DNA from: Gammaproteobacteria bacterium | GTDB taxonomy: Bacteria; Pseudomonadota; Gammaproteobacteria; Thiohalospirales; Thiohalospiraceae | Direction: 5' to 3' | Assembly: GCA_015491735.1 (NCBI GenBank) | Contig: WFVH01000003.1 | Coordinates: 1 to 64,000, forward strand | DNA length: 64,000 nucleotides | Shown: piece by piece, positions 25,736-34,435 of the stretch | Layout of the letters: each line of letters opens with the position of its first letter | How positions within the stretch are numbered: the stretch's first letter is position 1 | Made by a program: the position numbers and the translations under genes | Notes under the pieces: model-generated | The model's database searches: none | What the model was told of the DNA's origin: nothing | The model's input: only the letters and a program-made list of their open reading frames with translations

Positions 25736-26713
25736 CTAAACCGGCGAACCGCTGTTCAACCCCAGTACCGAGAGATAACCAATGTAGACGGTTAGCAGCA
25801 GCGCACCTTCGATGCGATTCAGTGAACCGGGTTTGCGAAACCCGTAGGCCATGGCGAACAGGGCGATGGAGAGTCCAATCATGACCGGGAAGTCCCGGCT
25901 CAACACGTTTATATCGATCGCATGGGGAAAGATGATGCCGGAAATCCCGAGCACCCCCAGTATATTGAAGATATTTGAGCCAATGACGTTGCCGATGGCA
26001 ATGTCATGCTCGCCTTTTATGGCGCTCATAATGGAAGCGGCGAGTTCGGGCAGGCTGGTGCCAATGGCGATGATGGTCAGGCCGATGACCAGATCACTGA
26101 TCCCGAAAGTCCGCGCAATATCGGTAGCGCCCCACACCACCATGCGGGAGCTGATCAGCAGAATGGCCAGGCCGACAGCCAGCCAGAGCAGCGCTTTTCC
26201 GGTAGACATCTCCGGTGGCAGTTCCGCCTCGAACTCGGCTGCCATGGGATCCAGCCCGTTCAGTTCGCGGCGCCCCATGCGCACCATCCAGTAGAGAACC
26301 AGGCTCAGGCCGGCCATGAGCGCCAAACCATCCAGGAACCCCAGGTTACCATCCAGTATCACCAGCAGCGCGAATATCATGGCGATGAACATGATGGGGT
26401 ACTCCCGCTGCAGCGTTCCGGAGTGCACTTGCAACGGCTTTATCAGGGCCGTGGCGCCCAGGACGAGTCCCATATTGGCGATATTGGAACCCAATGCATT
26501 CCCTACGGCAATGCCGGGGTTTTCATCCCATGCCGACATGGCCGAAATGAGCATCTCCGGTGCGGAGGTGCCAAAGCCGACAATCGTGAGTCCGATGACC
26601 AGCGGCGAGATATCCATGTTGCGCGCAGTGGCCGCAGCGCCCTCCACGAAGCGGTCGGCGCCCCAGACCAGCAACATGAACCCGGACAATACGGCAAGAG
26701 AGGATAGGAGCAT
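25736..26713 (-). CDS. Calcium/sodium antiporter (YrbG family)
   Basis: The 325-residue membrane protein has about ten helices in two inverted halves. Each half carries the ion-binding alpha motif: GFGTSAPEMLISAMSA (about 46-61) and AIGTSLPELAASIMSA (about 209-224). This is the K+-independent Na+/Ca2+ exchanger family of bacteria. In E. coli yrbG lies beside the kdsD-lpt and mla operons, and the same neighbourhood is seen here. It is followed upstream by mlaA with a 3-bp gap. Confidence 0.93.
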   Translation of the reverse strand: MLLSSLAVLSGFMLLVWGADRFVEGAAATARNMDISPLVIGLTIVGFGTSAPEMLISAMSAWDENPGIAVGNALGSNIANMGLVLGATALIKPLQVHSGTLQREYPIMFIAMIFALLVILDGNLGFLDGLALMAGLSLVLYWMVRMGRRELNGLDPMAAEFEAELPPEMSTGKALLWLAVGLAILLISSRMVVWGATDIARTFGISDLVIGLTIIAIGTSLPELAASIMSAIKGEHDIAIGNVIGSNIFNILGVLGISGIIFPHAIDINVLSRDFPVMIGLSIALFAMAYGFRKPGSLNRIEGALLLTVYIGYLSVLGLNSGSPV

Positions 26714-26716
26714 CGG

Positions 26717-27478
26717 TTATTCGTTTTCTTCGTCGAACAAGAAATCTTCTTCCTGCTCCAGAGGGGGGTTGCCATCGAAAATCAGATTTCTGCGTTGTTG
26801 CAGGTAGGCGCCGCGGACAAAAGCGTAAGGGTCGAAGCTGGATTGCTCCAGAATCCGGGTAGCTGAAAGCAGATCGGCGCGCGTATCGACAATCTCCAGT
26901 GCACCCAATCCATAGAGGGTTGCCCGATCCTCAACATGGGTGTAAGGCTCTGTAAAATAGTCTCCCGCCAGGCCAAAGCTGTCACGTACAGTGCTTGGCC
27001 CCCAGAACGGCAGTACGATGTAGGGGCCGGAACCCAACCCCCAGTACCCCAGCGTCTGGCCAAAGTCCTCCTCGTTCCGGTACAGATTGAAGGCGGTTGC
27101 CACATCCACCAGGCCGAAGAGGCCGAGCGAGCTGTTGATGGTAATCCGTCCCAAATCCGACATGGCGGCCGCTGGTTTGAGCTGCAGCAAGTTGTTTATC
27201 AGGGTCGTGACATCATCGAGATGGTTGAAAAAATTGGTAACTCCCTTGTCCACGAACGCTGGAGTGACAGCCTGATACCCTTTGGCAACCGGTTTCAGCG
27301 CGTAGGTATCGAGCTTTTCGTTGAAAGCATACATGGCGCGATTGTAGCGCTCCAGGGGATCGCCGGTTTCTCCGTTCCCAGGTGTACTGGCACAGCCGGC
27401 AAGCAGCAGAAGCACCATGGACGCAGCCAGGGCGGTGGCGCGGTTCAGGATGACAATATCGTGGTTTTTCTGCAACAA
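26717..27478 (-). CDS. mlaA: MlaA (VacJ), outer-membrane phospholipid transport lipoprotein
   Basis: The 253-residue protein has a lipoprotein signal with lipobox LLAGC, Cys at about 29. The MlaA core follows (DPLERYNRAMYAFNEKLD, FFNHLDDVTTLINNLLQ, GPYIVLPFWGPSTVRDSFG). MlaA sits in the outer membrane with porins and removes misplaced phospholipids, passing them to MlaC. It is transcribed away from mlaFEDCB, so the whole pathway is together here. The C-terminal tail is acidic (EEDFLFDEENE). Confidence 0.94.
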   Translation of the reverse strand: MLQKNHDIVILNRATALAASMVLLLLAGCASTPGNGETGDPLERYNRAMYAFNEKLDTYALKPVAKGYQAVTPAFVDKGVTNFFNHLDDVTTLINNLLQLKPAAAMSDLGRITINSSLGLFGLVDVATAFNLYRNEEDFGQTLGYWGLGSGPYIVLPFWGPSTVRDSFGLAGDYFTEPYTHVEDRATLYGLGALEIVDTRADLLSATRILEQSSFDPYAFVRGAYLQQRRNLIFDGNPPLEQEEDFLFDEENE

Positions 27479-27601
27479 TGACCCGCTCCGATAGATGAAA
27501 AGAGAACATTCTATCCAAATTCAGGTGGTGCCAGCCAGTGGTTATTTTGAACAGGAGGGGAATCTGCGTACAATGCCGGTCTCGGGTTGGGCTGGTTGCG
27601 G

Positions 27602-28423
27602 ATGGCGGGGAATATGTTGCAGGACTCACCACTGGTAGAGATTCGGGGGCTTCATTTCGGTTATTCCGGGCGGATGATTTTCGATGAAGTCGATATCGAT
27701 ATCCAGCGCGGCAAGATCACGGCAATCATGGGGCCGAGCGGAACAGGGAAAACGACCCTGTTACGTTTGATTGGGGGACAGGAGCGTCCGGTCAGGGGCA
27801 CCATTCGCGTGGATGGCGCAAATGTTCCCGGGCTTTCCCGCAAGCATCTGTATCAACTGCGCAAAAAGATGGGAATGCTGTTTCAAAGTGGTGCACTGCT
27901 GACCGATTTGAACGTATTCGACAATGTGGCCTTTCCCCTGCGCGAGCACACGGATCTTCCCGACATAATGATCCGGGATTTGGTGCTGATAAAGCTCCAG
28001 GCCGTCGGTTTGCGGGGTGCCCGGGAACTGATGCCCTCGGCTCTGTCCGGCGGCATGGCGCGCCGTGTCGCGTTGGCGCGGGCAATTGCGCTCGATCCGA
28101 TGATCATGATGTACGACGAGCCCTTTTCCGGTCAGGATCCAATATCCATGGGGGTGTTGGTCAAGCTAATCCGTGAACTCAACGATGCACTGGGAATGAC
28201 TACGATCATCGTCTCGCATGACGTGAATGAAACCGCAAGTATCGCAGACTATCTCTATTTGCTGTCAGAAGGGAAAGTGGTAGAGCATGGCACTCCCGAA
28301 CGGCTGCGCCAGGCAGGCTCCGAGTGGACCCGGCAGTTTCTCGAAGGGCTGCCTGATGGCCCGGTACCTTTTCATTATCCTGCTCCTGATTTTGTGGAGG
28401 AGCTGTTGCAGTTTCCGGCGTAG
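27602..28423 (+). CDS. mlaF: MlaF, ATPase of the phospholipid ABC transporter
   Basis: The 273-residue ABC ATPase has Walker A GPSGTGKT near 44-51, signature LSGGM and Walker B IMMYDEPFSGQDP. This is the MlaF pattern, with methionine-rich Walker B. I chose the ATG at 27602; a TTG 15 bases upstream and an ATG 12 bases downstream are also possible. MlaF drives MlaE in moving phospholipids between the inner membrane and MlaD. It heads the mlaFEDCB operon. Confidence 0.92.
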   Translation: MAGNMLQDSPLVEIRGLHFGYSGRMIFDEVDIDIQRGKITAIMGPSGTGKTTLLRLIGGQERPVRGTIRVDGANVPGLSRKHLYQLRKKMGMLFQSGALLTDLNVFDNVAFPLREHTDLPDIMIRDLVLIKLQAVGLRGARELMPSALSGGMARRVALARAIALDPMIMMYDEPFSGQDPISMGVLVKLIRELNDALGMTTIIVSHDVNETASIADYLYLLSEGKVVEHGTPERLRQAGSEWTRQFLEGLPDGPVPFHYPAPDFVEELLQFPA

Positions 28424-28458
28424 CGGCGCAAAAAGACAACAGGTTGATCGGCTCAATA

Positions 28459-29244
28459 ATGATTACACAGTTGCAGCATCTGGGGCAGTGGACACTTAAA
28501 CGGTTTGAGCGGCTTGGCCGCAGCCATCTGTTCTTGCTCCGTGTTTCGAGCGGGTCGTGGGGGGTGCTTGCCCGTCCCGGCCTGGTGATTCAGCAGATAT
28601 TTGCTGTAGGTGTGTTGTCGTTGCCAATCATTCTCGTTGCGGGCCTCTTTGTCGGCATGGTGTTGGCGTTGCAGCTGTACAACACCATGGTGGATTTTGG
28701 GGCGGAGCAGTCTTTGGGTCCTGTTGTCGCGTTGAGCCTGGTTCGGGAGCTGGGGCCGGTAGTGACGGCGCTGCTGTTCGCTGGACGGGCAGGCTCGGCC
28801 CTTGCGGCGGAGATCGGGCTGATGAAGGCGACCGAACAGCTCTCCAGCATGGAGATGATGGCGGTGGATCCGCTGCGGCGTATTGTTGCGCCTCGCCTGG
28901 TGGGTGGGCTTCTCTCTCTGCCGCTGCTTGCCGCCCTGTTCAGCGCTGTCGGAATCAGCGGCGGTTTTTTTGTGGCAACCGGCCTGCTCGGTGTTGACAG
29001 CAACGCTTACTGGTCGCAAATGCAGGCGAATGTGGATCTGTTCGATGATATTGCCAATGGCGTAATCAAGAGTGTCGTGTTTGGCATGGTCGTTACCTGG
29101 ATTGCGGTATTCGAAGGGTATGACGCCGCGCCAACTTCGGAGGGGGTGGCGCGGGCAACGACACGCACCGTGGTAAACAGTTCGCTGGCCGTGTTGGGTC
29201 TGGATTTTATTTTGACCGCGTTGATGTTTGGAGATAACGAATGA
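28459..29244 (+). CDS. mlaE: MlaE, permease of the phospholipid ABC transporter
   Basis: The 261-residue permease, read from MITQLQHL, has about five membrane helices and the MlaE core: LVRELGPVVTALLFAGRAGSA (in the middle of the protein) and the EQLSSMEMMAVDPLR coupling region. It forms the inner-membrane channel with MlaF, MlaD and MlaB. A TTG start 15 bases earlier is possible. It overlaps mlaD by four bases. Confidence 0.94.
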   Translation: MITQLQHLGQWTLKRFERLGRSHLFLLRVSSGSWGVLARPGLVIQQIFAVGVLSLPIILVAGLFVGMVLALQLYNTMVDFGAEQSLGPVVALSLVRELGPVVTALLFAGRAGSALAAEIGLMKATEQLSSMEMMAVDPLRRIVAPRLVGGLLSLPLLAALFSAVGISGGFFVATGLLGVDSNAYWSQMQANVDLFDDIANGVIKSVVFGMVVTWIAVFEGYDAAPTSEGVARATTRTVVNSSLAVLGLDFILTALMFGDNE

Positions 29245-29711
29245 GACAGTCAAGAGCTATCGAGATCTGGGTCGGCATTTTTGTTGCCCTTGGTTTCCTG
29301 GCACTGTTGATGCTGGCGATGAAAGTCAGCAATATCACCGGCTATGTTGACAACAAGGGTTATGAGATCAGCGCCGCTTTCGAGAATATCGGCGGCCTGA
29401 CGGTTCGGGCGCCCGTGCGCATAGCGGGCGTGCGCATTGGCAGGGTAAGCGGTATCCGTTATGACAGCGACACCTTTCAGGCCATTGTATCGATGCGTAT
29501 CGATGCCCGGTATAACCGGCTGCCGCTGGACAGCTCGGCCAGCATTTTTACCGATGGATTACTGGGTGAAAACTACGTTGGCCTGGAGCCAGGTGGTGAT
29601 GAGGAGAGTCTGAAAGAGGGAGACCGCATCGAGATCACCCAGTCCGCGCTGGTATTGGAGAAACTGATTGGCCAGTTTTTGTTCAGCCGTTCGCAGGAGA
29701 GTGACCAGTAA
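29241..29711 (+). CDS. mlaD: MlaD, MCE-domain subunit of the phospholipid transporter
   Basis: The 156-residue protein has one N-terminal membrane helix (about 9-28) and one MCE domain (about 39-118), including FENIGGLTVRAPVRIAGVRIG. MlaD forms a hexameric ring with a hydrophobic pore on top of MlaFE. Length is close to the usual 150-180. It overlaps mlaE, and its TAA is followed directly by the mlaC ATG. Confidence 0.94.
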   Translation: MRQSRAIEIWVGIFVALGFLALLMLAMKVSNITGYVDNKGYEISAAFENIGGLTVRAPVRIAGVRIGRVSGIRYDSDTFQAIVSMRIDARYNRLPLDSSASIFTDGLLGENYVGLEPGGDEESLKEGDRIEITQSALVLEKLIGQFLFSRSQESDQ

Positions 29712-30548
29712 ATGAGACGTTATCCATTAACCCGGCAACCAGCCATACCGGCTGCGCGTCTGTCTGCAGCAAGTTCCGGTAACACAGCCTGCCGGCGCAT
29801 GCACGGCGGCCCTTCCTCGAAAAAATGGCTGGTTGGAGGCCACGGCCCATCTCTGCGTCGCGGCTCGAAACCACTTCCCGCGAGCCGTACCTCGATTCGC
29901 GCCCTGTTCGTTGTCCCGAGGCCGGCCTGTCTGGTTGCCGGGCTGGTAATGGCGCTTATGCTGTTGTTTTTGCCCGCAGCCATGGCCTCTGCCGCGGCTG
30001 GTGGTGAAGATCCCCGGGCTTTGGTGAAAGTCACTACGGAGCGCCTGTTGTCCATCATGCAGGAACAGCGCGAGCAGTTGGAACGCGATCCCGAGCAGAT
30101 TTACGGATTGGTCAATGAAATCGTTATTCCTCACTTCGACTTTACCCGCATGTCCCGTTGGGTACTGGGAAAGTATTGGCGTCAAGCTACGCCCGAGCAG
30201 CGCAGGCGGTTTGAAAAGGAGTTCCGGACGTTGCTGGTAAAATCCTACGCAACCTCGATACTTGAGTTTGTCGATGACGAGTTCAGGTACCCCCCCTTGC
30301 GGATGAAGCCCGGTGCCAAACGGGTTACCGTAAGAACCGATGTCATTCGTGGCGGTGCAGCTCCAGTCAAGATAGAGTACCGCCTGTTCAAGACCAAAGA
30401 TGGCTGGAAGGCTTATGACGTGTTGGTGGAGGGCGTCAGCCTGGTCACCAATTACCGCAGCTCGTTTGCCGAGGAGATCCGCCAGGGAGGACTCGACAAA
30501 CTGATTGCCAGGCTCGAAAAGCATAACAGCAAGGTGACAGCCAATTGA
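29712..30548 (+). CDS. mlaC: MlaC, periplasmic phospholipid carrier, with unusual N-terminal extension
   Basis: From the ATG directly after mlaD the product has 278 residues, longer than the usual 190-215. The MlaC domain starts near residue 96 (DPRALVKVTTERLL), after a signal-like hydrophobic stretch MALMLLFLPAAMASA at 80-94. The preceding 79 residues are rich in Arg, Pro and Ser and look non-native. Residues 6-78 are coded by a 218-bp segment with inverted ends (29728-29945). The true start may be the ATG at 29949, or the insertion may be translated as part of a long leader. MlaC shuttles phospholipid between MlaA and MlaD. Confidence 0.88.
   Translation: MRRYPLTRQPAIPAARLSAASSGNTACRRMHGGPSSKKWLVGGHGPSLRRGSKPLPASRTSIRALFVVPRPACLVAGLVMALMLLFLPAAMASAAAGGEDPRALVKVTTERLLSIMQEQREQLERDPEQIYGLVNEIVIPHFDFTRMSRWVLGKYWRQATPEQRRRFEKEFRTLLVKSYATSILEFVDDEFRYPPLRMKPGAKRVTVRTDVIRGGAAPVKIEYRLFKTKDGWKAYDVLVEGVSLVTNYRSSFAEEIRQGGLDKLIARLEKHNSKVTAN
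29728..29945. repeat. 218-bp inverted-repeat segment inserted in the 5' end of mlaC
   Basis: CCCGGCAACCAG (29731-29742) is exactly inverted as CTGGTTGCCGGG (29931-29942), and the arms extend to about 28 bases with roughly 22 matches. The frame stays open across it, giving LTRQP at one end and LVAGLV at the other. It has no protein-family features. It is most simply read as a mobile or recombinogenic repeat that landed between the mlaC start and its signal peptide. Confidence 0.7.
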
Positions 30549-30856
30549 GCGGAACCCGCATCGGAAAAATGCCGGATGGGGGGTGGCAGGTTTGCGGCGA
30601 GCTCAGTTTTGCCAGCGTCCCCGATTTGTTGAAACGCAGCGAAGCTCTTTTCGAACCCGGCCACAACGGGCTGTTGCGCATCGATCTTTCCGGTGTGTCG
30701 CGGGCGGATAGCGCGGGATTGGCCCTGCTCGTCTGCTGGATCCGCCAGGCCAGGCGGCGAGATATCCCCATTGAGTTCCATCATGTTCCCGGCCAGATGC
30801 TCAAGATAGCGCGTGTCAGCGGGCTAAGCCGTGTTCTGCCGCTGAACGCGGGCTGA
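30545..30856 (+). CDS. mlaB: MlaB, STAS-domain subunit of the phospholipid transporter
   Basis: The 103-residue protein is a STAS domain with the core DLSGVSRADSAGLALLV (about 42-58), as in MlaB, which binds MlaF and is needed for its activity. The start is a TTG that overlaps the mlaC stop; the next Met (MPDGGWQV) would leave 94 residues. It is the last gene of mlaFEDCB. Confidence 0.88.
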   Translation: MSGTRIGKMPDGGWQVCGELSFASVPDLLKRSEALFEPGHNGLLRIDLSGVSRADSAGLALLVCWIRQARRRDIPIEFHHVPGQMLKIARVSGLSRVLPLNAG

Positions 30857-31048
30857 TCGAGCTGATTTTATCGACGAAAAAACGCACCAGCCCGAACAAT
30901 CTTTCATATTCTACAGTCCGCTGAGCGGGTACAAAAAGCGAAGGGCGTGTCAAAAACAGAGAATAAGCTATAATTAGCAGGCCTAGCCCTATAGAATAAA
31001 AAGATATTTGCCTTTAGATGCCATACGAATGGAGGCAAAGCAAGAGCA

Positions 31049-32365
31049 ATGAGACTTTTTACCGCCATACTCTTTGTGTTGTTTTCGATGGTTTTGCCAG
31101 CAGCGGAGCAGGTGCAAGTTGGTGATGTGCGCCTGTGGCAGTCTGCTGAAAAGTTGCGCCTGGTCTTCGATGTCAGTGCCCCGCTGGAATACGATCTGTT
31201 CCGGCTTTCCGATCCGGAGCGGCTGGTTGTGGATCTGAGCAATGCCCGAATTGCCCCCCGGCAGCCAAGCCTCTCCGCCGAAGGCTGGTTCAAGCAGATT
31301 CGCACAGCATCCCGGAATGGCGGCGATCTGCGTCTGGTGCTGGATCTCGAGCGCCCGGTCAGCCCGGCCAGCTTTATTCTCAAGCCGGATCGAAAGCGTG
31401 GCCATCGGTTGGTTATCGACCTGTTTGCCAATACGGCTGCTCCGGCCGGGGACTCTTTTGCAAGCGTTAAACCCGGATCTGCACCGCGGGAAGGCAGGGA
31501 TATCGTCGTCGCCATCGATGCTGGGCACGGGGGAGAAGACCCCGGAGCGATAGGAAAGGGAAAAACCCGTGAAAAAGAGGTGGTGCTGGCCATTGCCCGT
31601 AAACTGCAGGGGTTGGTGGATCGTGAACCCGGTATGCGGGCGGTGATGATTCGCGAAGGCGACTACTATATCGGTCTGCGGGATCGAATAAAAAAGGCGC
31701 GTCAGCACAAGGCGGATCTGTTTATCTCCATTCATGCCGACTCGTTCAAGCGGAGCAGCGCCCGAGGCTCCTCCGTGTTCACACTGTCGGCGCACGGTGC
31801 CACCAGCGAGGCTGCGCGATGGCTGGCCGAAAAAGAGAACGCGGCGGATTTGATCGGCGGTGTCAGTCTGGATGACAAGGACGATATCCTTGCTTCGGTG
31901 CTGCTTGATCTCTCCCAGACGGCAACCATCGAAGCCAGTACCACGGTGGCTGCCAAAGTGCTCGACCAGCTGGGAAAGGTGAATGAACTGCACAAGCGGC
32001 ATGTGGAGCAGGCTGGTTTTGCGGTGCTCAAATCGCCAGATATCCCCTCTATTCTGGTGGAAACAGCCTTTATCTCGAATCCCAGCGAAGAACGCAAGCT
32101 GAACAACAAGGCGCACCAAAAAAAGCTTGCTCGCGCCATTCTGTCCGGTGTGCGCGCCTATTTTCTCAAGTACCCTCCTCCCGGAACCGCCCTGGCGCTG
32201 CGTTCCGCTGGAGAACGGTATGTCATTCAACAGGGTGATACCCTATCCACCATAGCCCGGCGTTATCGTGTACGGATGGATGATATACGCCAGACCAACG
32301 GACTGGAGAGTGATCTGTTACGTGTTGGCGACGTTTTGCTTATTCCCGGCACCCTTGGGGGCTGA
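31049..32365 (+). CDS. N-acetylmuramoyl-L-alanine amidase with AMIN and LysM domains (AmiB/AmiC type)
   Basis: The 438-residue protein has a signal peptide (about 1-20), an AMIN domain (about 22-120) for septal targeting, a zinc Amidase_3 domain (about 150-370; IDAGHGGEDPG, FISIHADSF, VETAFISNP) and a C-terminal LysM (about 390-433). It cleaves peptide crosslinks from glycan strands during cell separation. Like amiB in E. coli it precedes mutL. The stop codon lies inside a 13-base copy of the MITE end (32361-32373), so the 3' end of the gene may have been shaped by an insertion. Confidence 0.94.
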   Translation: MRLFTAILFVLFSMVLPAAEQVQVGDVRLWQSAEKLRLVFDVSAPLEYDLFRLSDPERLVVDLSNARIAPRQPSLSAEGWFKQIRTASRNGGDLRLVLDLERPVSPASFILKPDRKRGHRLVIDLFANTAAPAGDSFASVKPGSAPREGRDIVVAIDAGHGGEDPGAIGKGKTREKEVVLAIARKLQGLVDREPGMRAVMIREGDYYIGLRDRIKKARQHKADLFISIHADSFKRSSARGSSVFTLSAHGATSEAARWLAEKENAADLIGGVSLDDKDDILASVLLDLSQTATIEASTTVAAKVLDQLGKVNELHKRHVEQAGFAVLKSPDIPSILVETAFISNPSEERKLNNKAHQKKLARAILSGVRAYFLKYPPPGTALALRSAGERYVIQQGDTLSTIARRYRVRMDDIRQTNGLESDLLRVGDVLLIPGTLGG

Positions 32366-32398
32366 ATAGTTACGGTTCTGTTTGAGTAACTATTCAGC
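32361..32398. terminator. Hairpin formed by two facing MITE-end sequences at the amidase stop
   Basis: GCTGAATAGTTAC (32361-32373) is exactly inverted as GTAACTATTCAGC (32386-32398), the left end of the MITE, with a 12-base loop. The upstream half contains the amidase stop codon. It can act as a transcript hairpin; whether it ends transcription is unknown because no T-run follows. Confidence 0.55.
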
Positions 32399-32537
32399 TC
32401 ACCCCTGAAATCCGCCATTTCTGCGTTAAAAAATGGTCATTTACACGCGTAAACTCCCATTTTTTGCCTTGAACTGACGAATTTCAGGGGCAATCTGAAC
32501 AGTTACCGGCTTGTTTCATACTATGCTGAATAGTTAC
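32386..32537 (+). mobile_element. 152-bp MITE, intact copy 2, with exact target-site duplication
   Basis: Ends are GTAACTATTCAGC and GCTGAATAGTTAC, exact inverted repeats. The 8 bases on the left (CTGTTTGA, 32378-32385) are repeated exactly on the right (32538-32545). It lies between the amidase gene and mutL. Confidence 0.93.
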
Positions 32538-32550
32538 CTGTTTGATTGCT

Positions 32551-32582
32551 TTACCCCGGCAACAAACCGTGTCGCCGGGTTA
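32551..32582. repeat. Hairpin with CCCGGC arms upstream of mutL
   Basis: TTACCCCGGCAAC faces TCGCCGGGTTA with a short loop. The arm matches the CCCGGCAAC family. It could terminate transcripts entering mutL from upstream. Confidence 0.6.
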
Positions 32583-32633
32583 GTCATGGTGAAGGGTGCC
32601 GGGGCGGTGTCCCCTTGCTGATATAATGCCGGA

Positions 32634-34382
32634 ATGTGCGCATCTCCCCGTGTTCACCGTCTTTCCAACCGTTTGGCCAATCAGATTGCCGCCGGCGAAG
32701 TGGTGGAGCGTCCCGCTTCCGTTCTCAAGGAGCTGCTGGAGAACAGCCTTGACTCCGGTGCCACCAGTATCCGTGTTGATATCGAAGGCGGTGGGGTTCG
32801 CCTTATTCGAGTACAGGACAACGGCTGCGGGATTCACAAGGAGGATATGGCACTGGCGTTGAGCCGCCATGCAACCAGCAAAATTGGCAAACTGGCGGAT
32901 CTGGAAAAGCTGTCCAGCATGGGTTTTCGAGGCGAGGCGTTGGCAAGCATAACCTCGGTTTCCCGTTGCAGGGTTGTATCAAAAACAGTCGAGTCCAGGA
33001 CGGGATACGCCGTTGAGGTGGCGGGCAGCGAGTTGCAGGGTGAGCCTGTTCCCCAGGCCCACCCGTCGGGAACGACTGTGGAGGTGCGGGATCTTTTTTT
33101 CAATACGCCTGTGCGGCGGCGTTTTCTGCGCAGTGAGCGCACCGAGCAGGGTCATCTGGAAGATGTATTCAAGCGGATGGCGCTGAGCCGGTTCGGCATC
33201 CGCTTTTCTTTGCATGTTGGTCAGCGGAATATCTATAGATTACCTGCTTCACAGGATGTTGGCGGGCAAGAGCATCGTGTGATGCGGCTGTGTGGCAAGG
33301 CTTTTCTGAGTCATGCCCTGTTCATCGAGTTTGAAGCAGCCGGGATGTGTTTGCGGGGGTGGATTGCTACCCCGGATTTTGCCCGTAGTCAGACAGATCT
33401 GCAATATTTTTTTCTTAACGGACGTGCTATCCGGGACAGGCTGGTTAACCATGCTATCCGCCAGGCTTATCAGGATCGTCTCTACCACGGGAGGCATCCA
33501 GCCTACCTCCTGTTTTTGGAGATGGCGCCCGAACAGGTGGATGTGAACGTCCACCCAACGAAGCATGAAGTCCGGTTTCGAGAAGCCCGGTTGGTGCACG
33601 ATTTTTTGCTTGATACGCTTCAACGCGTTCTGGACGGGAGAGCTGAACGCGTGCCGGAACCCTCTGCCGGGAGCGGGAAGAGCTCTGCCCTCCCCCCGTG
33701 GGGAAAGAGGCCTGCCGCACCGGAATCTCCGGCCATCGACAGAGTCAACGAGCAGATGGCTGTCTACAAAAAGTTGCACGGGCCGCCGCAATCAGCGTTG
33801 ACAGACGCCCGCGGGGGCTTATCGGGTTCTGCACTGGCCGCGCTGTATGATCGTTATGTTCTTGTCCGGCAAAAGGAGAAGCTGTTATTGATCGATTCGG
33901 TGCGGGCGCGTGAATGCTTAATCAAGGAGCGATTGACGATATCCCTGAACAAGGGAGCCATATCCGCTCAGCCGCTGCTGCTGCCGGTTAGAGTCGAGCT
34001 GGAGGCGGGCCGCCGATACCGGAACGTGGAGCGGCTTGGCAAACAGCTGTACAGGTTTGGTATCGATATTTCGCTTGCCGGCCCGAAGCAGATTCTGGTG
34101 CGGCAACTTCCGGAGACAATACGCAACTGCAAACCCGATACCTTTATCACCACCCTGTTATCGGAAATAGAGCAAACGGGGGGAAAGGAGAATGAGCAAC
34201 GGATGATTAAAATGATAGCCCGGCATGCCGCACGAACCATCGCGCTGCCCGCGGCGCTCGATGAACTGAACGCCTTCTTGCGGGAAATCGAGCCATTGGC
34301 CGAGTACCGGCAGGGTGGAGCGGGTGTCAGCGTCGAGTTGGATCAGCCGGCTCTGGCGCGGTTATTTGTTAACCGGGGGTGA
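32634..34382 (+). CDS. mutL: MutL, DNA mismatch repair ATPase
   Basis: The 582-residue protein has the GHKL ATPase N-terminus: ELLENSLDSG (33-42), QDNGCGI and GFRGEALASI, all well kept. The C-terminal dimerisation domain begins near 395. The metal-binding DQHAxxER motif of endonuclease-type MutL is replaced by DSVRARECL, and no CPHGRP motif is seen, so it probably lacks nicking activity, as in E. coli, which would imply a MutH-type partner elsewhere. Its stop codon lies at the edge of a MITE fragment. Confidence 0.95.
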   Translation: MCASPRVHRLSNRLANQIAAGEVVERPASVLKELLENSLDSGATSIRVDIEGGGVRLIRVQDNGCGIHKEDMALALSRHATSKIGKLADLEKLSSMGFRGEALASITSVSRCRVVSKTVESRTGYAVEVAGSELQGEPVPQAHPSGTTVEVRDLFFNTPVRRRFLRSERTEQGHLEDVFKRMALSRFGIRFSLHVGQRNIYRLPASQDVGGQEHRVMRLCGKAFLSHALFIEFEAAGMCLRGWIATPDFARSQTDLQYFFLNGRAIRDRLVNHAIRQAYQDRLYHGRHPAYLLFLEMAPEQVDVNVHPTKHEVRFREARLVHDFLLDTLQRVLDGRAERVPEPSAGSGKSSALPPWGKRPAAPESPAIDRVNEQMAVYKKLHGPPQSALTDARGGLSGSALAALYDRYVLVRQKEKLLLIDSVRARECLIKERLTISLNKGAISAQPLLLPVRVELEAGRRYRNVERLGKQLYRFGIDISLAGPKQILVRQLPETIRNCKPDTFITTLLSEIEQTGGKENEQRMIKMIARHAARTIALPAALDELNAFLREIEPLAEYRQGGAGVSVELDQPALARLFVNRG

Positions 34383-34426
34383 GCTGAACAGTTACCGGCT
34401 TGTTTCATACTATGCTGAATAGTTAC
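34378..34426 (+). repeat. Truncated MITE fragment at the mutL stop
   Basis: GCTGAACAGTTACCGGCTTG to the end GCTGAATAGTTAC matches the last 44 bases of the intact element. The left part and palindrome are missing. The flanks TAACCGGG (34370-34377) and CAACCGGG (34427-34434) match at seven of eight places, suggesting the deletion happened within an inserted copy. It supplies the sequence just after and around the mutL stop codon. Confidence 0.75.
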
Positions 34427-34435
34427 CAACCGGGG

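Noticed and set aside
30989-32230. 413-codon frame on the minus strand
   Set aside because: Antisense to the amidase gene; no recognisable motifs.
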